NCBI GenBank assembly: GCA_024275825.1
Contig: JAJRYK010000020.1
Span: 1-64,000, forward strand
Reading direction: 5' to 3'
Length of the DNA: 64,000 nt
From: Alphaproteobacteria bacterium
GTDB taxonomy: Bacteria; Pseudomonadota; Alphaproteobacteria; Micavibrionales; Micavibrionaceae
Shown: positions 37,490 through 46,651 of the stretch, one piece after another
Numbering within the stretch: the stretch's first letter is position 1
Layout: each line of letters starts with the position of its first letter
Translations under genes and position numbers: made by a program
Notes under the pieces: generated by a model
The model's database searches: none
The model's input: only the letters and a program-made list of their open reading frames with translations
Told to the model about the DNA's origin: nothing

Positions 37490-37867
37490 ATGACAGAAAA
37501 AGCAAAAATTTTAGTGGTTGAGGATAATGACTTTGTGCGCATGCAAATTGTAAAGTTCCTTCAAGATGCTGACTTTGATGTCGTTGAGGCCTCTGATGGG
37601 CAGCAAGCGATGGATGCGATCAGTAATGAGATCGATCTGGCAATCGTTGATGTGCGGATGGAGCCTGTGGGCGGGTTTGAGTTTATCAAAAATATTCGTG
37701 GGCGCGAAATTGAGACGCCTGTTGTGCTTGTCACTGGCGATCAAAATCCCGGCTTGCTCAATGATGCTTCGGCCTGGGGGGTTACGGCTGTGCTGATGAA
37801 GCCTGTTGAGAAAGATCGGTTGGTGAAAACCGTTGAGCGGACGCTGCAGGCAGGGAGGCGCAGATGA
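37490..37867 (+). CDS. Single-domain response regulator at head of pilus cluster
   Basis: The 125-aa product is a CheY-like receiver with V-V-E-D-N near the start, the phospho-Asp in A-I-V-D-V-R-M, a Thr in V-T-G-D and the Lys in L-M-K-P-V-E-K. It has no output domain. ATG 37490 has AAGG about six bases upstream; the ATG at 37463 has none. It overlaps the secretin gene by 4 bases (ATGA), so it belongs to the pilus operon and may control assembly by protein contact. Confidence 0.85.
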   Translation: MTEKAKILVVEDNDFVRMQIVKFLQDADFDVVEASDGQQAMDAISNEIDLAIVDVRMEPVGGFEFIKNIRGREIETPVVLVTGDQNPGLLNDASAWGVTAVLMKPVEKDRLVKTVERTLQAGRRR

Positions 37868-39363
37868 GGCATAAATTTACATCTTTGCTGTCCGTGTTTT
37901 GTGCGTCGCTGATGCTTTTATCTTGCGCCCCGGCGAATGTGCCTGGTGCGCGCGGGCTTGATGTCCCTTCGCCGTCTTTGGCGGATAAGCGCCCTGAGGC
38001 TGTGAATGAAAAGCCGGATAGTGTGCTGTACTTGCCGCTGGGCAGTGATGTTTTGGTGCCGGAGGCGGCGAGTGGTTCGTCCTTGCCGAGTGAGGAAATT
38101 GGGCCGTTTGAGCTGCGCGGGGAAACATTGGCTGGTGCTTTGCAATTAATTTTGGCAGATTATGAAATTCCGCTGGCTTTTGAGACGGATGAGGGGCTTA
38201 CCCGCACGATCACAGTAGCGAATTTACGTGGCCCACTTAATCGTATCGTTGATCGTGTTTGTGGTCTTGCAGATTTATATTGCTCGTATGAGGAGGGGTT
38301 GCTGCTTGTAAAGGATACGCAGACCTTTATTGTGACTATCCCCCCGGTGGGCGGTAACACGGATGTTTTAGCTGCGATGGCAACAGGTATTGCGGCGATT
38401 ACAGGCTCAGCACCAATTACAGAATCCGGAACGCGCACAATCATATATGAGGCCACAAACCGAACGTCGAAACTGGCAGAGCGCTATTTTCAGAAGCTGC
38501 GCTCGAACACTGCTCTGATTGTCTTTGAGGTTTATATTTGGGAGGTTGGGCTTAACGCTGAAAATAATCTAGGGATAGACTGGACTGAGCTTGGTAAAAT
38601 TGGCGGTGCCAATATTAGTATCCCCGGAGCAATTGGAACAACAGCGGCCACGCCGGTGAGTATTGGTCTTCCGACATTTGGTAATCAATACACTTTTAAT
38701 ACGGACAATGTGTTGCAATTTATCTCGACCTACGGTGCGGTGAAGACGATTTCACAGCCGCAAATTACGGTATTGTCGGGGGCGGAGGCAACGCTGCGCG
38801 CAGCTGATACACAAAACTATGTCTCTTCCCTTAGTCGCTCCGTTGATAATGGCCAGGTGACGGTGTCGACGGAAACAGATACTGTTGATACGGGCTTTAC
38901 GCTGACGATTTCCAGCGCGTGGGATAATGCAACCATTTACGGCAATATTGATATCGAGCTTCAAGAATTCCAAGGCTTTGATAATTTTGATGCAGATGGT
39001 ACAACGTTGAGATTGCCCAGAACAACAGAGCGAGAGCTCTCGACGCAAATTCGTATTCGCCCTGGTGATTCTTTGCTTATTGCCGGGCTGGTTCGTGAGA
39101 CGGATGAGTTTGATACGTCCGGTCCGGGGTTCCAGTCGCCGCTTTTCCCATCATCTCGCTCGACTGATATTTCAAACACTGAGCTTGTCTTTTTATTGAA
39201 GCCTCGCGTTATCGTCTATACGGGCGATGCGGAAAAGCTCAGTAAAGTTGGTTTTAATATGTCCGTTCCTCAGGCTGGCGCTGCCGATGCAATGCCGCTA
39301 AAGCGTGAGGAAGGCTTCCCCAGTGGAACGCTCTCAGTTGACCTTTTGAACCCCAGTCTTTAG
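37864..39363 (+). CDS. Secretin lipoprotein (PilN/BfpB-like, type IVb pilus)
   Basis: This 499-aa outer-membrane channel protein has a lipoprotein signal peptide with lipobox L-M-L-L-S-C near residue 20. An N0/STN-like domain (about 80-155) is followed by a secretin domain (about 210-470), including A-V-K-T-I-S-Q-P-Q-I-T-V-L-S-G and I-R-P-G-D-S-L-L-I-A-G-L. It has a single extended N domain rather than the many KH-like N1-N3 copies of GspD, which favours the type IVb pilus class. It is translationally coupled to the response regulator. Confidence 0.87.
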   Translation: MRHKFTSLLSVFCASLMLLSCAPANVPGARGLDVPSPSLADKRPEAVNEKPDSVLYLPLGSDVLVPEAASGSSLPSEEIGPFELRGETLAGALQLILADYEIPLAFETDEGLTRTITVANLRGPLNRIVDRVCGLADLYCSYEEGLLLVKDTQTFIVTIPPVGGNTDVLAAMATGIAAITGSAPITESGTRTIIYEATNRTSKLAERYFQKLRSNTALIVFEVYIWEVGLNAENNLGIDWTELGKIGGANISIPGAIGTTAATPVSIGLPTFGNQYTFNTDNVLQFISTYGAVKTISQPQITVLSGAEATLRAADTQNYVSSLSRSVDNGQVTVSTETDTVDTGFTLTISSAWDNATIYGNIDIELQEFQGFDNFDADGTTLRLPRTTERELSTQIRIRPGDSLLIAGLVRETDEFDTSGPGFQSPLFPSSRSTDISNTELVFLLKPRVIVYTGDAEKLSKVGFNMSVPQAGAADAMPLKREEGFPSGTLSVDLLNPSL

Positions 39364-39384
39364 GTGTTTGTTTAGGGACTCCTG

Positions 39385-39399
39385 TTAACGTCCTATTAA
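39385..39399. promoter_or_regulatory. Putative CtrA-binding site TTAA-N7-TTAA
   Basis: TTAACGTCCTATTAA has two TTAA half-sites with exactly seven bases between them, the full CtrA site of Caulobacter relatives. It lies 119 bases upstream of the Ig-repeat gene ATG in a real intergenic gap. Confidence 0.5.
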
Positions 39400-39463
39400 C
39401 GCTTAATATTTTTTTTCCTAAATGGCGCTTTTAATTTCGCGCGATTCATAATTTGTGATATAC

Positions 39464-39472
39464 TTATCCACA
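39464..39472 (+). promoter_or_regulatory. Consensus DnaA box TTATCCACA
   Basis: A perfect 9-mer DnaA box lies 46 bases upstream of the ATG at 39518 and about 65 bases after the CtrA-type site. A single box supports DnaA-linked promoter control rather than an origin. Confidence 0.45.
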
Positions 39473-39517
39473 GGTACGTCGTTTTGACGCACTTTTTTCT
39501 GTTAGTAAATCACAATT

Positions 39518-41125
39518 ATGACTGCTCATTTTTTGAAAAACATAGCCTTTGCGGCCGTTCTTGGATTCACGTTGGTGTGCGCATCGGCGGCGTTTGCGCA
39601 ATATCCTGGCTTTGGTGATCCCGGTTCGCGCTCTTCTGGCGGCGGTGATTCTGGCGGGCTTGCGCCTGTGATGCCGAAAGTTGATGGCGGAAAGGTGCCG
39701 GTTGGCGCGACGGCGCAAGTGGTTGTGCGTTTTCGTAATGAGGGCTCGCAGCCTGTTGAAACCGGTCTTATTCGTCTTTATCCATCTTCAACTGTTTCTG
39801 GTGAGGTGGCGCTTAATCAATGTCAGGAAGGGGCTTTGCCTCCCGGCGCAGAATGCGCGATTGCGATTTCGGTGAAGGCGCTGCAGGCAGGCGCGTGGCG
39901 TATGGAAATGCTGATGTCTCATAGTGGTCGCAGTCGTTTGGTAACGGCGACGCTTGCGGGCTTGATTGAATCGGGCAGCAAGGGCGCGAAAATGATAAGC
40001 CGCGATATTGAGACCGTTCCCAGCGAACTTAATTTTGGTAGCCTGGAAGACACACAAACGTTGATTGAGCCCGTTATTTTGCGGAATATAACCTCTAAGC
40101 CCATTAGTGTTACGGATATCTATATAGATACAAGTGAGCAGGCCGGTTATACGCTCAAAACAGAGTGTGATGTTTTGGAGGCCGGGCAGGCTTGTATGGC
40201 TGTTGTGACCTGGTCGCCGAAGTTGGCTGGGCGCTCTTCCGGGGTTTTGGTGGTTAATCACTCCGGCCCATCGGCGCTGGCTAGTGTGCCACTTAAGGGT
40301 ATTTATGAGCCGCAAGATGTTGAAGAAGCAGAGATTTTCCCAAAAGCTGTGCCGGGGCGCGGGCTTTTGGTGTCATCGCAATCCGAACTTGATTTTGGCG
40401 GCGATGTTGAAACCGCTTCAACCATTACGGTGTCGCTGGTCAATGCTGGTGATGTTGATTTGAATATTGAGAATATCAGCATTGCAGGCACGGATAACGG
40501 GCTGAGCTTTAAAGAAGAGGGCTGCGCCGTTGGTACGGTTCTGGCACCGATTGAGGCGTGTCCGTTGACATTGACATGGTCGCCATCGCGTATTGGCGCA
40601 TTGTTTGATGATATACAAATTCAGCATGATGGTGCGCGCGGCGTTTTGGTTCTGCCGGTGCGCGGGCAGTCTCTTTCAGCGGTTAGCCAAGATCAAAGAG
40701 CGATTGTGCTCTCTGGCGGTAATGCGATTATTTCATCATCGCAGGGCGCGGCGGAGGCTTTGCTGTCTTCAGGGTATGACGGGAATTCAAGTATAGAGTC
40801 TCAACAACAAGAGGCAGAGCAGCGTAATGTGCAGGCTGTGTCATCGAATGCTTATCGCGGGGTTTCTAACCCTGCCGGGGTTTTGGACGGCTATAAAATC
40901 ACATCATTTTCGCCAACGCGCGCGATTATCAATGGACCGGGCGGCAGCCGCCTTGTGTTTGATAATGAAGAAATTGTGCTGGGCGGCGTGCCGTGGTTTG
41001 TGCTGATCCAGAAAAGCGGGATAGAGTTTTTACATCATGGTCAGCGCGTGTTGTTGCTTTTCGATCGCTCTTTATCCTCGATAAACCGTGTTTCTTCTGC
41101 ATCTGGCGCTGGCACAGCGGGCTAA
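39518..41125 (+). CDS. Exported Ig-like repeat protein of the pilus-like cluster
   Basis: The 535-aa product has a signal peptide (cleavage near F-A-Q) and a Gly/Ser-rich start. Three ASPM/choice-of-anchor-D-like beta domains lie at about 50-140, 160-265 and 285-390, each with an F-G-S/F-G-G-D motif, a paired Cys and T-W-S-P. A C-terminal module (about 445-520) has I-N-G-P-G-G-S-R-L-V and W-F-V-L-I-Q-K-S-G. It is probably a periplasmic partner of the secretin or of the platform. The cluster position is the main clue to its role. Confidence 0.7.
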   Translation: MTAHFLKNIAFAAVLGFTLVCASAAFAQYPGFGDPGSRSSGGGDSGGLAPVMPKVDGGKVPVGATAQVVVRFRNEGSQPVETGLIRLYPSSTVSGEVALNQCQEGALPPGAECAIAISVKALQAGAWRMEMLMSHSGRSRLVTATLAGLIESGSKGAKMISRDIETVPSELNFGSLEDTQTLIEPVILRNITSKPISVTDIYIDTSEQAGYTLKTECDVLEAGQACMAVVTWSPKLAGRSSGVLVVNHSGPSALASVPLKGIYEPQDVEEAEIFPKAVPGRGLLVSSQSELDFGGDVETASTITVSLVNAGDVDLNIENISIAGTDNGLSFKEEGCAVGTVLAPIEACPLTLTWSPSRIGALFDDIQIQHDGARGVLVLPVRGQSLSAVSQDQRAIVLSGGNAIISSSQGAAEALLSSGYDGNSSIESQQQEAEQRNVQAVSSNAYRGVSNPAGVLDGYKITSFSPTRAIINGPGGSRLVFDNEEIVLGGVPWFVLIQKSGIEFLHHGQRVLLLFDRSLSSINRVSSASGAGTAG

Positions 41126-41177
41126 AAACGCATATAGTTAAGCGTTACAGTTTAAACGCAACGTTTAAGATAAAGTT

Positions 41178-42962
41178 ATGGCCGACGACACTTTACCCCC
41201 TCAATCAAATAGCGATGATCCTCGTCAGGCGGCGGAGGCTGAATTGCCCGGCGCGTTAGAGCGCAGGCAATCAGAGCCGCGCAAAAAAATGCGCTCAACC
41301 GAGGGGCGGGAGCGTTATCTGGATATGGTGCAGCGTGAGCGCGCGCTTATGCTTGAAGAAGGCGTTGCGCGCTCGACGGAACAATTGCTGGATATGGCGG
41401 GCGCTGTTGCACCGTCCGAGTTTGAAGATGAGGGCATTAAAGATAGCGCCACGGGGGATCAGCTGCGCGCGATTTTGCCGGTGCAATCCTGGTTGCCGCT
41501 CAGTATTCATTTGATCGGGCTTCGTGATTCTATTTTGCGGGTTGCGCCGCTGCATGATATGAACGAGCGTCAGCTGAATTCTTTGATGTCGACAGCTAAT
41601 CGTAGCGGCTTTCGCGTCGACCGGGTTGAGGTTGAGGTTTGGGACCGTAAGGAGTTAATCGATACGCTACGGTCCGTTCATGATTTATCGGCGGACCGTT
41701 GCGAAAAGACCCTGTCACAATGGCTTGGCGATACGGATAACGGCTTGCTGCTCAATCAGTTTCAGCGCGACTTGATGGCCGAGGCACTGCAAATGCGCGC
41801 CTCTGATATTCATTTGATTCAGGATAATAACACCGATACGCCGAACTGGATTCAATACCGGATTGATGGTGATTTGATTCCGATGCATTTATTGCCCGGC
41901 GAGGCGATGGCGCGTTTGACCACGTTGCTTAAACGCGAAGCTGGTCTAAACTTTGGTGACAGAACCACGCCAAAGGATGGTCGTTTCGGTTTTACCTGGC
42001 AGGGGCGCGGGATTGATGTTCGTGTGGCTGCCGGGCCGCATGCCCAAGACGGCGAAAAGCTGACATTGCGTTTGCTTGATCGCGCCGCGCTGAAGGGGTT
42101 TGACGAGCTGTTCCGCCGCCATGAGGAGGTTGGGGATTATCTCGCTAAATTGCTCTCTCCCGATATTAAGGGTGGCGGGGGGATGATCTTGCTCTCTGGT
42201 CCGACGGGTTCTGGTAAAACCACAACGCTCTATGCGTGCGTGCAGCAGATTGATCGCCGCCGCCGCCATGTCTTAACCATCGAAGACCCGATTGAGTATG
42301 AGCTGCGCTACGCCACGCAATGGCAGGTGCGTCCCGGCATGCCGGGCGGCAGCTTTGCGGAGCTGATCCGCGCTTCTATGCGTCATGATCCTGATTATAT
42401 TGTGATTGGAGAGATGCGTGATGCGGACACGGTTGAAACTTCGCTTAAGGCCGCGGAGTCCGGTCACACGGTGATTTCCACTATTCACGCCGATACGGCG
42501 CTGCAAACCTTTGAACGTTTGCGCTCACTGATGCCGCATGAGCGGGAGCGCTCCTCGACCTATACGCTGGCGCAGCAGGTGCGCTGTATTTTAAATCAGC
42601 GCCTGGTGCGTACGCTCTGTCAGGGCTGCGCGCATAAGGGTAAGGCTGAGGATGCACTAAGTGCGGATGAGCTAAAAGAGATTGGGATAGAGCCGAACAT
42701 TCCGGTGCATCGCCATAATAGCAGCGGCTGTGATTTGTGTAACCGCACGGGCATCTCCGGGCGGACGCTGTTGCTTGATGCGCTGCTCGTGACGCTCGGC
42801 CCGGCACAGCGGAATGATATCTATGAGGCGCTCATCGGCAATGTGAATGATGTAATTAATGAAGAGGGCGTCGTGATCTATACACGGCGCGAAGGTCTGG
42901 TTGATCTTGTGGTGAGCGGTTTGGTGGACCCCAAGGCCGCGATTTCTTATCTGGAGCAGTAA
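41178..42962 (+). CDS. GspE/PilB-type secretion ATPase
   Basis: This 594-aa cytoplasmic motor has an N-terminal region of about 170 residues, then N2E and C-terminal ATPase domains. Walker A is G-P-T-G-S-G-K-T-T-T near residue 345, followed by the Asp box and Walker B I-V-I-G-E-M-R-D-A-D and the His box. The zinc-binding C-Q-G-C ... C-D-L-C tetracysteine near 475-518 marks assembly ATPases (GspE/PilB) rather than the retraction motor PilT. No retraction ATPase is present in the window. Confidence 0.93.
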   Translation: MADDTLPPQSNSDDPRQAAEAELPGALERRQSEPRKKMRSTEGRERYLDMVQRERALMLEEGVARSTEQLLDMAGAVAPSEFEDEGIKDSATGDQLRAILPVQSWLPLSIHLIGLRDSILRVAPLHDMNERQLNSLMSTANRSGFRVDRVEVEVWDRKELIDTLRSVHDLSADRCEKTLSQWLGDTDNGLLLNQFQRDLMAEALQMRASDIHLIQDNNTDTPNWIQYRIDGDLIPMHLLPGEAMARLTTLLKREAGLNFGDRTTPKDGRFGFTWQGRGIDVRVAAGPHAQDGEKLTLRLLDRAALKGFDELFRRHEEVGDYLAKLLSPDIKGGGGMILLSGPTGSGKTTTLYACVQQIDRRRRHVLTIEDPIEYELRYATQWQVRPGMPGGSFAELIRASMRHDPDYIVIGEMRDADTVETSLKAAESGHTVISTIHADTALQTFERLRSLMPHERERSSTYTLAQQVRCILNQRLVRTLCQGCAHKGKAEDALSADELKEIGIEPNIPVHRHNSSGCDLCNRTGISGRTLLLDALLVTLGPAQRNDIYEALIGNVNDVINEEGVVIYTRREGLVDLVVSGLVDPKAAISYLEQ

Positions 42963-42993
42963 CGCCGCAATGGCGTGAAATGGAAATGACGAG

Positions 42994-44214
42994 ATGCAGC
43001 AATGGATTGCAGAAATCGCATATGAAACGACCTCTGGACCTAAAAAGGTGACGGAGACATTTTTTCTGCCCTCTGTCGATGATGTACGAGACGCTGTCAC
43101 TAAAAAAGGCGGTTATCCTTTGTTTATTCGGGAGCATAAGCGCTCTTCCATAGAGCGCTTGCTGGCGCGTTCTACCTGGTGGCAGGTACAGCTTTTGCGC
43201 GGGATTCAGTTCCGTTCGACCTCAACCTCGCCCGGCGTGGCGCTGTGGAAAATTATTCAGGCGGAGGATAATCCGCGCCGTCAAAATATTCTGGCCCCCG
43301 CGCGGGAGGCCTTGGCGCGCGGCCTTGGCGTGATTGATGCGCTCAAGGCGCTCAATGTTTTTGATCACGGCACATTGGCGATTTTGGCGGGGAGCGAGCG
43401 GGCAAACCGGCTGGTTGAAGGTATTCCGCACGCTATTCATTCGATCACCCAGAAAAAGAAAAATTCACGCGCGATTATGGGGACGCTCAGCTGGCTTGCC
43501 TTTGATGTGTTTTCGATCGTGTCTTCTCTGTGGGCTGGTAAGGATATGGTTTTGGGATATTTTCGTGATAATCCGCCGACCGAGCCCGATGCGTTGGAAA
43601 AATTTGAACGGGTTGTTGGTAATCTTGAGCTGACCTGGGATACTCTGATTTTTACATCAGTGGCCAGCGGTGTGTTTATGGCGTGGTGTATGTTTTCATA
43701 CTTCATGAATCGCGGGAAAAAGGATTGGCCAACGGCGCGTGTTGTTCGGAAAATCCCACTCATTGGCGGGTATTTACGAGATCTGGCCTTTGCCGATTCG
43801 ATGTTTGCCGCTGCGCGGATGCTGCACGGCCTTGTGCCGATTAATGATACGCTTGAGCAATCAGCCGAAGCTTCATCCGCGCCGGATGTGGCGCAATATT
43901 GGCTGATATCCAAAAAGGATCTGGAGCGCGGGGTTAATCTCGGCGCGGCTTTGGACCGGGAGCCGCTGCGGCGAAATGAACGCTTGGAACTTGCCTCCTT
44001 GTCTGATCTTGATCAAGTTGCTACTGTTATGGAGTCTATCGCTGAGATGCGGGAGCACGCGGCAAAAACCAAGCACAAACTGATTGTCTGGATTGCGTTT
44101 GCGTTAACCGGTGTGTTTCTTGTCTTGGCGTTCGGTAGCGCTATTTACGCCCTGACGGTCATGAATATGAGCATGGATTCAGTGATGGGCGGTCTCATGG
44201 AAGGAGCCATATAA
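42994..44214 (+). CDS. GspF/PilC-like inner-membrane platform protein
   Basis: The 406-aa product has an N-terminal soluble part, one GspF-type four-helix domain near 60-165, and a membrane segment near 165-185. A second pair of spans is separated by a helical domain (about 265-365, D-S-M-F-A-A-A-R-M-L-H-G-L-V), and a C-terminal span ends near 395. The divergent sequence and the short gap before the next gene (2 bases) fit a platform protein coupled to the ATPase. Confidence 0.75.
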   Translation: MQQWIAEIAYETTSGPKKVTETFFLPSVDDVRDAVTKKGGYPLFIREHKRSSIERLLARSTWWQVQLLRGIQFRSTSTSPGVALWKIIQAEDNPRRQNILAPAREALARGLGVIDALKALNVFDHGTLAILAGSERANRLVEGIPHAIHSITQKKKNSRAIMGTLSWLAFDVFSIVSSLWAGKDMVLGYFRDNPPTEPDALEKFERVVGNLELTWDTLIFTSVASGVFMAWCMFSYFMNRGKKDWPTARVVRKIPLIGGYLRDLAFADSMFAAARMLHGLVPINDTLEQSAEASSAPDVAQYWLISKKDLERGVNLGAALDREPLRRNERLELASLSDLDQVATVMESIAEMREHAAKTKHKLIVWIAFALTGVFLVLAFGSAIYALTVMNMSMDSVMGGLMEGAI

Positions 44215-44216
44215 TC

Positions 44217-45191
44217 GTGGCGATTACAGATGAAAATAACGAAATGGCTGCGGTTGATACGCTGGCCGCAGGTAAGCCGAAAAGCGGCACTGCTGGTGCG
44301 CGCCCAAAGCCCGGCGTTGCAGATTATCTAGCAGGTGAACAAAAAGCGTTCATTGATGATTTAAAGCCATACCTGCCGCAGGATGTGGTGGGCGGTATGC
44401 TGCCCCACATTCCCGGCATGGAGGATGAGGCTGTCTGGAACGCCGCGTCGCAGGCTTGCAGTACGGAAAGGGTGCATTATTGTTATTCCGTTGATGAAGG
44501 CAAGGTTTGGTATTTGGCGTGCCCATCGGCCAACATGGCCTCTAACCCTGATTCGTGGTGCCCTCTTGCGGCGGCGTTGCCGGGCAATAGTGAGTATTGG
44601 GATCGCGAAACGGTTTATCTTTATGAGCAAGAGGGTGTGGCTTCGGCGCTGCGGTGGGACCCTGAGACGGGCCGTATGCAGGTGTTTCTTGGCGCATCGA
44701 GAACGATTTTGCCACGTATTCAGAGCATGGATGCGAACTTTGTGACGATTAATCCTGAGGTTGCCGATATGGTGCCGTGGCGTAGCCGGACATTGCGGCG
44801 TGAAAAGCTAGCCAGAGCGACAGCGCGGATGCTTGTCTTTTCCGGGTTTTTGGTCTGCGTGCTTGCGTCTTTTGTTCTTGTCTATAATTACGCTTCAATC
44901 GGTGGTGTTGAGCGTAATCTTCAAAAGGTGAAGCTGGAAACCGATGACGCGGCGATGAATTTGATGCTCAAGGCCGCCAATGTGATGCAGAGTGATACGA
45001 TCAAGCATATGGTGCGCATTCAAGAGCTTTTGGACAGCCTGGCTGTTGTTGACGGCACGCTTGTGCGTTATGAGGTTAAAAAGGGTAAGGTTGAGTGGGA
45101 GGCATTGATTCCTCAGGCTTTTGCCGCTGATTTCGGGAAGTCGCAAGGGCTAGAGGCTGATGGACGGGTTCGCGTTAAAAACACGCGTTGA
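44217..45191 (+). CDS. Bitopic membrane protein, PilO2-like by context
   Basis: I do not recognise this 324-aa protein by motif. A cytoplasmic N-terminal part of about 200 residues contains several Cys (C-S-T-E-R-V-H-Y-C, C-P-S-A, W-C-P-L). One transmembrane helix lies near 205-227 (F-S-G-F-L-V-C-V-L-A-S). A coiled-coil and a small extracytoplasmic end follow. This topology matches inner-membrane alignment proteins (PilO2/GspL-like) of pilus machines. Gene order (platform, this, small bitopic protein, prepilins) supports that reading. The start is GTG. Confidence 0.6.
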   Translation: MAITDENNEMAAVDTLAAGKPKSGTAGARPKPGVADYLAGEQKAFIDDLKPYLPQDVVGGMLPHIPGMEDEAVWNAASQACSTERVHYCYSVDEGKVWYLACPSANMASNPDSWCPLAAALPGNSEYWDRETVYLYEQEGVASALRWDPETGRMQVFLGASRTILPRIQSMDANFVTINPEVADMVPWRSRTLRREKLARATARMLVFSGFLVCVLASFVLVYNYASIGGVERNLQKVKLETDDAAMNLMLKAANVMQSDTIKHMVRIQELLDSLAVVDGTLVRYEVKKGKVEWEALIPQAFAADFGKSQGLEADGRVRVKNTR

Positions 45192-45218
45192 CTTCAATCG
45201 TATTTGTTTGTTTTAAAA

Positions 45219-45251
45219 GCATAAAAAAGGTTCTCTCTGGCTTTTTTATGC
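45219..45251. other. 11-bp perfect stem-loop in intergenic gap
   Basis: GCATAAAAAAG and CTTTTTTATGC pair around an 11-base loop. The stem is AT-rich, so it may be a weak terminator or a processing site within the pilus operon. Confidence 0.4.
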
Positions 45252-45253
45252 GG

Positions 45254-45259
45254 TATAAT
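45254..45259 (+). promoter_or_regulatory. Possible -10 box for the distal pilus genes
   Basis: TATAAT is a perfect -10 hexamer 59 bases before the TTG start at 45318. The matching -35 region (TTCTCT, 17 bases upstream) is poor, so the promoter is only tentative. It would let the prepilin genes be expressed apart from the machine genes. Confidence 0.35.
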
Positions 45260-45317
45260 AATAGATAGCGTATTTACGTTTTATGTTCTTATTTCTCGCT
45301 ATATTCTAGGATCAGTT

Positions 45318-45860
45318 TTGTTTGATATTAACGCATTAAAGTCTTTTGATTGGCGCTCGCTGAAGAAATTTACCAGCGCGCAGTCGGCTGAGGATTTGAA
45401 CGCTTTTCTTGAAAGTTTACCCGAGACGGTTGGGCAAACCATGCTGATTATCGCGGGTGTGACGTGGGCGGCGGCAGGGGCGCTTGGTCTTTTTACAACG
45501 ATTCAGGTGCAAAAATTGACTGAGCTTCGTGCTGAGTTTGAGGAGGCTGAGGCGCTCAAGCCTCTTGTGCCCTCTATTCAGGATGTCGCTGTGAATAAAA
45601 ATGAGGTTGCGCAGTTTGTGGATAAAATGGCAAAGGTTTATGATGGGATCTCGGTCAAGGGGAGTGGAGCGTCAATTTTAATTTCTGCCAGCTCTACCGC
45701 GCAATTCGGGCGTTTTCGTGAAGCTGTTGGGCATGTGCAAAATGGTGGATCGGGGTGGCGCGTGAATATTGATCGGTTGTGCGTGGGGCGCGAATGTGGA
45801 AAAAACCCCTTGGAAGCAACTTTAAAAATTAATAAGGTTTCAGTGAAGAGGCCGGGATGA
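45318..45860 (+). CDS. Bitopic membrane protein, PilP-like by context
   Basis: The 180-aa product starts at TTG with AGGA seven bases upstream. A short cytoplasmic head, a membrane span near 39-60 (T-M-L-I-I-A-G-V-T-W-A-A) and a coiled-coil segment are followed by a small alpha/beta periplasmic domain containing one Cys (D-R-L-C-V-G-R-E-C, two Cys in all). There is no family match that I can name. Size, topology and position suggest an alignment-complex protein like PilN/PilP. Confidence 0.6.
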   Translation: MFDINALKSFDWRSLKKFTSAQSAEDLNAFLESLPETVGQTMLIIAGVTWAAAGALGLFTTIQVQKLTELRAEFEEAEALKPLVPSIQDVAVNKNEVAQFVDKMAKVYDGISVKGSGASILISASSTAQFGRFREAVGHVQNGGSGWRVNIDRLCVGRECGKNPLEATLKINKVSVKRPG

Positions 45861-45893
45861 TACACTATTTTTTGGAACAAATTGGAGATTAAA

Positions 45894-46616
45894 ATGAATT
45901 ACATAGATAACAAGATGGCGCGTCACGGGGAAAAGGGGAATGTCCTGTTTCTTATTCTGATTGCGGTGGCGCTTTTCGCGGCCCTTTCATATGCGGTGAC
46001 TCAGTCGACGCGAACAGGCGGCGGCGATACGGCCGGTGAAACAACCTTGATCAGTTCGGCGCAACTTACGCAATACCCAGCATCGGTTAGAACGGCTGTT
46101 GTCCGTATGATTCTTAAGGGTAAGGACGTAACAGACCTTGAATTTAATCCTGCTTCTGCATTTTCCAGCTGTACTGCTAGTAATAGCTTCTGTGTGTTTC
46201 ACCCGTCAGGCGGTGGGGCGACCTTCGCTACAGCCCCGACGGGTATGATGGCATCAACTGGCGGCAATACGACCGGGGAGTGGGTGTATAACATGGAGAA
46301 TGAGATTGAGCTTTTGGGGACGACGAATAATGGTACGACTGTCTCCGTAGCAACGGCTGATCTCATTGCCTTCTTGCCAGGCATCACTCAAACCTTGTGT
46401 AACAAGGTGAATTCAGAGCTTGGTATAGCAGGTGTGACGGCCCCCACTGAAACGGGTCTCGATATCTCCACATATATGGACAATACTTATACAGCAGGGA
46501 CTAACGGTAGTGTGATTGATGCTGCCGGCTCATCTGATGCGCTTGTGGGGCAGCCCTTTGGATGCTTTGTTGATACAGGCGTTTATACCTATTTCCACGT
46601 GCTGGTTGAACGCTAG
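45894..46616 (+). CDS. Prepilin-like protein 1, lacking Glu5
   Basis: The 240-aa product starts at ATG 45894 (GGAG six bases upstream). Its N-terminus is basic, then E-K-G-N-V-L-F-L-I-L-I-A-V-A-L-F-A-A-L, a class III-like cleavage context followed by a long hydrophobic helix. If cut after Gly, position 5 is Leu, not the Glu needed for N-methylation pairing in classic pilins. The extracellular part has four Cys. It is probably a pilin or pseudopilin of the cluster. Confidence 0.65.
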   Translation: MNYIDNKMARHGEKGNVLFLILIAVALFAALSYAVTQSTRTGGGDTAGETTLISSAQLTQYPASVRTAVVRMILKGKDVTDLEFNPASAFSSCTASNSFCVFHPSGGGATFATAPTGMMASTGGNTTGEWVYNMENEIELLGTTNNGTTVSVATADLIAFLPGITQTLCNKVNSELGIAGVTAPTETGLDISTYMDNTYTAGTNGSVIDAAGSSDALVGQPFGCFVDTGVYTYFHVLVER

Positions 46617-46651
46617 GGCCCTTGGCTTATAGGTAAGAGGTTTTTATCAGT

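Noticed and set aside
39385-39472. Origin of replication
   Set aside because: Only one DnaA box and one CtrA-type site, and no origin-associated genes or AT-rich unwinding repeats are present.
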